Both the position numbers and the translations under genes were made by a program. The notes below the pieces were generated by a model. That model was not told the DNA's origin. It worked only from the letters and a program-made list of their open reading frames with translations, and searched no databases. This document shows, in pieces, positions 6,494 to 10,409 of a stretch of 10,409 nucleotides of DNA (positions are counted from its first letter, which is position 1; each line of letters opens with the position of its first letter). The DNA comes from DASXBA01 sp046729895 (GTDB lineage Bacteria > Actinomycetota > Thermoleophilia > Solirubrobacterales > Thermoleophilaceae), in contig JBKPHP010000260.1 of the NCBI GenBank assembly GCA_046729895.1, forward strand, positions 1 through 10,409, in the 5' to 3' direction.

Positions 6494-6877
6494 CTACGGG
6501 ACCGGATGGATGCGCGCGACCGTCGCCACCTGGCTCGCCAGCACGATGCCCAGCAGGTACAGGCACACCCCCCAGGCCGCATAGGCGTTGCGACTGCGGG
6601 GATAGAAGCGGCTACCGGGCCGGCGGCCGATCGACCAGACCACCGGTGCCATGAACAAGAGTCCCAGTCCGATCAGGCTGTAGCCCGTCCAGCCGGTGAC
6701 GAGGTACTCGGTCTCCAGCCGGAAGTCGCTGGCGATGATCGAGAAGGCCCGGTGCCAGAGGATCACGGGCAGGGCGGCCGCTGCGATGAAGCCCACCAGG
6801 CCGACGAGCTGCGCATCGCGTCGCGACAACTGCTGCTTCCGGGCGGCCGTGCGAACCCTGCCGTGCTTCCGTGCCAT
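6494..6877 (-). CDS. Small three-helix membrane protein, function unknown
   Basis: I do not recognise this 127-residue protein. It begins with a strongly basic cytoplasmic-type segment (MARKHGRVRTAARKQQ). Three hydrophobic stretches follow, at about residues 25-44, 67-85 and 103-122 (roughly LVGLVGFIAAAALPVILW, GYSLIGLGLLFMAPVVWSIG and AAWGVCLYLLGIVLASQV), and a short tail. The first two are separated by a polar loop, and an Arg/Ser-rich loop precedes the third. The ATG at 6877 is chosen because a GATAAT -10 ends 7 nt upstream and the in-frame extension further upstream crosses the divergent SDR gene. The stop is 72 bp before argH on the same strand, so some read-through into argH is possible. 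GC content and coding style resemble the neighbours. Confidence 0.75.
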   Translation of the reverse strand: MARKHGRVRTAARKQQLSRRDAQLVGLVGFIAAAALPVILWHRAFSIIASDFRLETEYLVTGWTGYSLIGLGLLFMAPVVWSIGRRPGSRFYPRSRNAYAAWGVCLYLLGIVLASQVATVARIHPVP

Positions 6878-6884
6878 GGCCTCG

Positions 6885-6890
6885 ATTATC
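6885..6890 (-). promoter_or_regulatory. -10 of the small membrane protein gene
   Basis: GATAAT on the minus strand, five of six matches to TATAAT, ending 7 nt before the ATG at 6877. The geometry predicts a leaderless transcript. There is no recognisable -35. Confidence 0.45.
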
Positions 6891-6891
6891 C

Positions 6892-6916
6892 CATTCCGCG
6901 GTCCGTAGCATTCCGC
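6892..6916. repeat. 8-bp direct repeat in a divergent promoter
   Basis: CATTCCGC occurs at 6892-6899 and again at 6909-6916, a 17-bp period, within the 43 bp between the divergent genes. Both copies sit beside or over the -10 boxes. It may be a two-half-site regulator target; chance is also possible. Confidence 0.35.
6906..6911 (+). promoter_or_regulatory. -10 of the SDR gene
   Basis: TAGCAT on the plus strand, nine nucleotides before the ATG at 6921. It is the same hexamer as in front of tyrS. It predicts no leader or a leader of only a few bases. No Shine-Dalgarno lies between. Confidence 0.45.
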
Positions 6917-6920
6917 CACG

Positions 6921-7904
6921 ATGAGGGTGCTCGTCACGGGAGCCACCGGCAAGGTCGGCCACGCGGTGGCGTCCGCGCTGGTCGAGCGCGGTGACGAGGT
7001 ACGCGCCCTCGTGCGCGACGCCGACCGGGCCTCCGCGATACTGCCCGCCGGGATCGAACCCGCCCTGGGGGACGTCAGCGAGCCAGGGTCCGTTCGCCGC
7101 GCGGCGGAGGGCTGCGAGCTGGTGTTCAACGCCATGGGCCTGCCGGAGCAATGGCTCTCCGACGAGGGAACGTTCGAGCGAGTGAACGCACGCGGGAGCG
7201 AGACCGTGGCGCGCGCGGCGGCCGAGGCGGGCGCGCGGCGGGTCGTCCACACCAGCACCATCGACGTCTTCCACGCGGCGCCCGGCGGGCGGCTCGACGA
7301 GGAGCAGCTGGCGGACTACCCGAAGGGCACGGCCTATGAGCGCTCCAAGCAGCGGGCGGAGGAGCTCGCCCTGGCGGCGGCCGCGGAGACCGGAATCGAG
7401 CTCGTGGTGGTCAACCCGGCGGCGGTCTACGGCCCCGGCCCCAGCGGCAGCGCGTCCTTCGAGCGCCAGCTCTTCCGGCCGCTGGTCGACGGCGGCCGCG
7501 TCGACGCGCCGGCTCTGCCGCCAGGAGGCTGTGGCGTCGTGTTCAGCGAGGGAATCGGGCGTGGGCAGCTCCTCGCGGCCGAACGAGGGCGGCCGGGCGA
7601 GCACTACATCCTCTGCGACCGCCACGTGAGCATCCGGGAGCTGGCCGAGGCGGTCGTGCGGGTCGCGGGCCGCGGACGGGTGCCCCCCACCCTGCCGCCG
7701 CCCGTGGCCCGCGCGATCGCATCGGGCGGCGAGCTGCTGGCGCGCGCCACCCGCAGGCCGCCGCTGCTCTCCCGCGGGCAGCTCTACTTCTTCCTGTGGA
7801 ACGCCGCGCCGGACTCCGGCAAGGCAGAGCGCGAGCTGGGCTGGGAGCCCACGCCGCTCGACGACGGCCTGCGGGCCACGCTTGCGGGCATGGGACTTGT
7901 CTGA
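6921..7904 (+). CDS. NAD-dependent epimerase/dehydratase, extended SDR family
   Basis: A soluble Rossmann-fold oxidoreductase of 327 residues. The dinucleotide motif GATGKVG (7-13, GxxGxxG) follows the first strand MRVLVT. An acidic turn and the DV pair near 51 fit cofactor binding. TST (111-113) supplies the catalytic Ser/Thr position, and YERSK (139-143) is the YxxxK catalytic pair. NPAAVYGPG follows, as in extended SDRs acting on sugar nucleotides, sterols or flavonol-like carbonyls. The C-terminal half (EHYILCDRHVSIRELAEAV) is the usual substrate-binding part. The substrate cannot be read from sequence. It resembles the dihydroflavonol reductase/HpnA-like group, but no hopanoid genes are nearby. 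It overlaps the next gene, implying a two-gene operon, and is divergent from the small membrane protein gene across 43 bp. Confidence 0.9.
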   Translation: MRVLVTGATGKVGHAVASALVERGDEVRALVRDADRASAILPAGIEPALGDVSEPGSVRRAAEGCELVFNAMGLPEQWLSDEGTFERVNARGSETVARAAAEAGARRVVHTSTIDVFHAAPGGRLDEEQLADYPKGTAYERSKQRAEELALAAAAETGIELVVVNPAAVYGPGPSGSASFERQLFRPLVDGGRVDAPALPPGGCGVVFSEGIGRGQLLAAERGRPGEHYILCDRHVSIRELAEAVVRVAGRGRVPPTLPPPVARAIASGGELLARATRRPPLLSRGQLYFFLWNAAPDSGKAERELGWEPTPLDDGLRATLAGMGLV

Positions 7905-8502
7905 GCCGGCCGTCCGTCCCGCGCGCGAGGCCGACGCGGACCCCGTCGCCCAGCTGTTATACGAGAGCGCCGCGGCGATGTACGACCGCTTCACCGGCAG
8001 CCGGGCGCGCGCCGCGCGGCTCCTCGGTCGCGCCTTCGAGACCCCCGGGAACAACGCGAGCCGCGAGGTGGTGACGGTCGCCGAGCTCGACGGGCGGGTG
8101 GCCGGCGCGCTCGCCGCCTTTCCCGTCCAGGAGACCGTGACCAGAGCGGGGGCCTTTCTCAAGCTCGCGCTACGCAGCATTCCACCGTGGCGATGGCCGG
8201 GCGCGATGTGGCTCTACTGGTCGGGCGCTCGGGCGGTACCCAGCCCGCCCGACTCGGCGTTCTACATCGACGCCCTCGCCGTGGAGGAGTCGCTCCGGCG
8301 CCGAGGCGCCGCGAGGTCGCTGCTGAACGCGGCCGAGCGTCGGGCGCGCGAACTGGCCATGCCGTCGATCGCCCTCGACACCTCCCTGGACAACAAGCCG
8401 GCGCGAGCGCTCTACCTGAGGGCCGGCTACGACGAGGTGGCCTACCGGCCTGCCGGCCGGGGCCTGCCGGGCTTCGTGGCGCTCGTCAAGCGGCTGCGGT
8501 AG
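7882..8502 (+). CDS. GNAT-family N-acetyltransferase
   Basis: A 206-residue acetyl-CoA-dependent transferase; the acceptor is unknown. The fold begins at VRPAREADADPVAQLL (11-26). The acetyl-CoA pyrophosphate-binding loop is in motif A: FYIDALAVEESLRRRGAARSLL, with RRRGAA at 139-144. Motif B follows with LDTSLDNKPARALYLRAGYDEV (165-186), including the Asn and Tyr typical of the family. The middle insert (ALRSIPPWRWPGAMWLYWSG, about 96-115) is Trp-rich and may line the acceptor site. The start is TTG at 7882, or TTG at 7897, as no in-frame ATG or GTG is near. Both overlap the SDR stop at 7902-7904 and imply translational coupling. The 3' end overlaps the convergent membrane protein gene by 17 bp, with no terminator seen. 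Confidence 0.88.
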   Translation: MRAWDLSEPAVRPAREADADPVAQLLYESAAAMYDRFTGSRARAARLLGRAFETPGNNASREVVTVAELDGRVAGALAAFPVQETVTRAGAFLKLALRSIPPWRWPGAMWLYWSGARAVPSPPDSAFYIDALAVEESLRRRGAARSLLNAAERRARELAMPSIALDTSLDNKPARALYLRAGYDEVAYRPAGRGLPGFVALVKRLR

Positions 8503-9925
8503 TAACCCGGCAGCCGGCCGTGTCCGGGAGGAGCAGGCGCCAGGTCCCGGCCTGGGTTGCGGTGTCCAGATCGACCTTGGACGACGACACCCGCAGGCGT
8601 GAGCCGGCAAAGGGATCGAGCAGGACGAACCGCCGACGACGTGTGCGAACCGTCACCCGGTGGGGGGTTGCTCCTTTGCCCGACTTGCCCAGGGCCAGGA
8701 TGTAGGCAGCTCCCGTCGTGGGGACCGAGCGAACGCGCCTCATGGGCAGCCGGAGCCGCCAAGCCACGTTGCCCCGCAGCCAGCCCAGCCCGCGCGGTAG
8801 CACCGGGACCCCGCAGGCCCGCAGTCGCGAGGAACCGACCCGGCCTATCGCCCTGGCGAGGCCGCCCTCTAGACGGGCCCGTTGGACCGAGTCGCCGACC
8901 TCCGCAGCCATGGCCTCCCCCCGGACGGCCACCACCGGAAGCGCCGCGAGCGCCACCAGCGCCGCCACGCTCACGCGGGCGCCTCGTGTCGTGGCCACCT
9001 CGACCACCCGCACTGCCCCCACCGCGCCCAGCACGCAGATCAGCGAGGCCGGAAGCACGAAGAAGCGGGCGGAGGCGGGGTAGCCGGCGAGCATCAGGGT
9101 CAGGATCAGCCCCGCCCACCCGGCGGCCACGAGGGACAAGCCCACCACCCGGCGGTCGCCGGCTCGGAGCGCGATCACCAGGCCCGCGATTGCGGCGAGG
9201 GAGAGCGGGACCGGCGTGATCTGGACGGCCGCGGCAAAGGTGGTGAGCGCGGCGTGGACACCGTTTGGCTCGACCGCGCTGGACACCTTCCCGCCGTGGA
9301 AGGGGTCGCCCGATCCGAGCCAGTCGGGAACGATCCAGAGCGCCGGCACCGCCAGTGCCAGCCCGGCCAGAGCGGGCAGGGGCAGCTCTCGGCGACGCCA
9401 GAGGAACGCGGCGTAGAGGAGCACGAGCGCGAAGGCCTCTGGCCTGACGAGAGAAACGCCGGCGGCGAGCAGCAGCGCCCGCCGCGGCCGCCCCGACAAG
9501 TGGCTGTCGACGGCCAGCAGAACCAGTGCGATCGCCAGCGGCTCCGAGTAGCCGTGCAGGAAAGTCCGAATCCAGTGAGTGCTGACCGCCAGGCCCACCG
9601 CCGCGAACACGCCGGCCGCGCGCCCGCCGAGCCGTGAGCCGAGCCGGTAGGCCGCCAGCAGGCCGAGCAGTCCCCCCGCGCGGGCGATGAGCATCCAGAG
9701 ATCCGGCGCGGCTGCGCCGAAGACGGACAGCGGCGCGGTGAAGAGCACCGGCAGCGGCTTCCACGAGGGGACGCCGCTGATCGCGGTCGAGAGGTCCAGG
9801 TGGGCTACCTCCCGCCCCCAGACGATCCACCCCCAGGGATCGGTGGTGGGCGCGGACGGGACGAGCAGGGTCGCGGCCGAAAGCAAGAGACAGGCGGCCA
9901 CGGCGATGGCGCCTCGTCGTGTCAC
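8486..9925 (-). CDS. Multi-spanning membrane protein, probable GT-C-type glycosyltransferase
   Basis: A 479-residue integral membrane protein with about nine or ten hydrophobic stretches spread over residues 5-350, then a C-terminal domain of about 120 residues rich in Arg, probably extracytoplasmic. After the first helix comes TTDPWGWIVWGREV (27-40) with an Asp, then PSWKPLPVLFTAPL (53-66), HGYSEPLAIALVLL (124-137) and GSGDPFHG (204-211). This layout, an acidic first external loop followed by many helices, is that of GT-C enzymes using polyprenyl-phosphate sugars (the ArnT/PMT superfamily). The assignment is by pattern, not a firm family hit. The start is GTG, one nucleotide after the stop of the DegT-type aminotransferase gene on the same strand, so they are co-transcribed. 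A role in transferring a sugar to a lipid, polymer or protein is inferred from that context. Confidence 0.7.
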   Translation of the reverse strand: MTRRGAIAVAACLLLSAATLLVPSAPTTDPWGWIVWGREVAHLDLSTAISGVPSWKPLPVLFTAPLSVFGAAAPDLWMLIARAGGLLGLLAAYRLGSRLGGRAAGVFAAVGLAVSTHWIRTFLHGYSEPLAIALVLLAVDSHLSGRPRRALLLAAGVSLVRPEAFALVLLYAAFLWRRRELPLPALAGLALAVPALWIVPDWLGSGDPFHGGKVSSAVEPNGVHAALTTFAAAVQITPVPLSLAAIAGLVIALRAGDRRVVGLSLVAAGWAGLILTLMLAGYPASARFFVLPASLICVLGAVGAVRVVEVATTRGARVSVAALVALAALPVVAVRGEAMAAEVGDSVQRARLEGGLARAIGRVGSSRLRACGVPVLPRGLGWLRGNVAWRLRLPMRRVRSVPTTGAAYILALGKSGKGATPHRVTVRTRRRRFVLLDPFAGSRLRVSSSKVDLDTATQAGTWRLLLPDTAGCRVTTAAA

Positions 9926-9926
9926 G

Positions 9927-10409
9927 TCAGGGCGGCAGGATGGCAGGCTCGGCGACGATCTCGCGCACGGCGGACACCACCCGCTCGATCTGCGATTCCG
10001 TCAGCTCGGGGAAGAACGGCAGCGCCAGCGACCTGCTCGCCACGTCCTCGCACACCGGGAACTCGCCCTCCCGGTGCCCGAAGCGCTCGCGGTAGAAGCT
10101 CATCAGGTGGATGGCGGGCATGTATGGCTTCGAGTCGACACCGCGCTCGCGGAGCCCGCGCACCGCGGCGTCGCGATCCACCCCCGGCGGCACCTGGATC
10201 ACGTAGACGAACCAGCTCCTGCGATTCCCCCCCGCATCCGGGCAGGGGAGCACGACGCCCTCGACCTCGCCCAGCCCCTCCGAGTATCGGGTGGCCACCC
10301 GCTCGCGGGCGGCGAGCAGCTCGCTGAGCCGTTCGAGCTGCGCCAGTCCAAGCGCGCACGAGAGCTCGTCCAGCCGGTAGTTGAAGCCGAGCCGGTCGTG
10401 GTCGAGCCA
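9927..10409 (-). CDS. DegT/DnrJ/EryC1/StrS aminotransferase, C-terminal part
   Basis: The last 160 residues of a PLP-dependent sugar aminotransferase; the 5' part, including the PLP lysine, lies beyond the right edge. The visible part starts WLDHDRLGFNYRLDELSCALGLAQLERL, the family's GyNyR-E--AA-G-aQL block. It continues through the small domain (SWFVYVIQVPPGVDRDAAVRGLRERGVDSKPY) and ends with PAIHLMSFYRERFG, FPVCEDVASRSLALPFFPELTE and a closing helix. Such enzymes transfer an amino group from glutamate to a keto-sugar nucleotide during cell-surface glycan, glycopeptide or antibiotic sugar synthesis; the exact substrate is not readable. The reading frame is open to the window edge. Its TGA is separated by 1 nt from the GTG of the GT-C-like gene, pointing to joint expression in a surface-sugar locus. 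Confidence 0.9.
   Translation of the reverse strand, partial: WLDHDRLGFNYRLDELSCALGLAQLERLSELLAARERVATRYSEGLGEVEGVVLPCPDAGGNRRSWFVYVIQVPPGVDRDAAVRGLRERGVDSKPYMPAIHLMSFYRERFGHREGEFPVCEDVASRSLALPFFPELTESQIERVVSAVREIVAEPAILPP

Noticed and set aside
4973..6994. Long open frame of 673 codons on the plus strand opposite argH
   Set aside because: It mirrors a real, fully conserved argH on the other strand. Its product is low-complexity and resembles no family, a typical antisense artefact of high GC content.
8449..8480. Short repeated GGCCTGCCGG segment near the end of the acetyltransferase gene
   Set aside because: It lies within coding sequence, is GC-rich, and fits ordinary codon use for Pro/Ala/Gly; it has no terminator-like T-run.
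8442..9830. Minus-strand frame of 462 codons overlapping the GT-C-like gene
   Set aside because: It is the shifted frame of the membrane protein; its translation is Arg/Gly/Pro filler without hydrophobic helices.

Overview
The window is GC-rich DNA with short gene spacings, overlapping stop/start codons, GTG and TTG starts on coupled genes, and -10 boxes lying directly in front of start codons. Together with the 16S rRNA text, the boxA-type rRNA leader and the argH/mpg/tyrS neighbourhood, this suggests an actinobacterium. A deep lineage such as Thermoleophilia is a guess from general appearance; a 16S search would settle it. Everything seen looks like chromosomal core or near-core sequence. 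There is no phage, IS, CRISPR or tRNA signal.

Layout. Positions 1-408 are the first ~400 nt of a 16S rRNA gene on the minus strand. Positions 409-841 are its leader: boxA, several hairpins, an intrinsic terminator and a candidate promoter. tyrS follows upstream on the same strand (842-2008). A class A penicillin-binding protein runs the other way (2132-4429; a longer start at 2090 is possible). It converges on a minus-strand pair, argH then mpg (6421 down to 4434), translationally coupled through a GTGA overlap. A small three-helix membrane protein (6494-6877, minus) is divergent from an SDR epimerase/dehydratase (6921-7904, plus), which overlaps a GNAT acetyltransferase (7882-8502, plus). 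The right end is a minus-strand pair: the 3' part of a DegT/DnrJ/EryC1-type aminotransferase, running off the window at 10409, followed 1 nt later by a multi-spanning GT-C-like membrane protein (8486-9925). This pair looks like the edge of a glycan or glycolipid locus.

Most interesting signal. The only promoter-like sequence I can find upstream of the rRNA boxA is at 806-834. It is separated from boxA by a strong intrinsic terminator (701-724). An 8-nt segment at 763-770 repeats the terminator's downstream arm and could pair with its upstream arm instead. That gives a two-state antiterminator/terminator layout in what appears to be an rRNA operon leader. The plainer reading is a terminator for tyrS, or a ~100-nt small RNA. 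I match it to no riboswitch family. Secondary signals are inverted repeats with 14-nt spacers that enclose the -10 boxes of argH and of the putative rRNA promoter, and an apparently leaderless pattern at several promoters.
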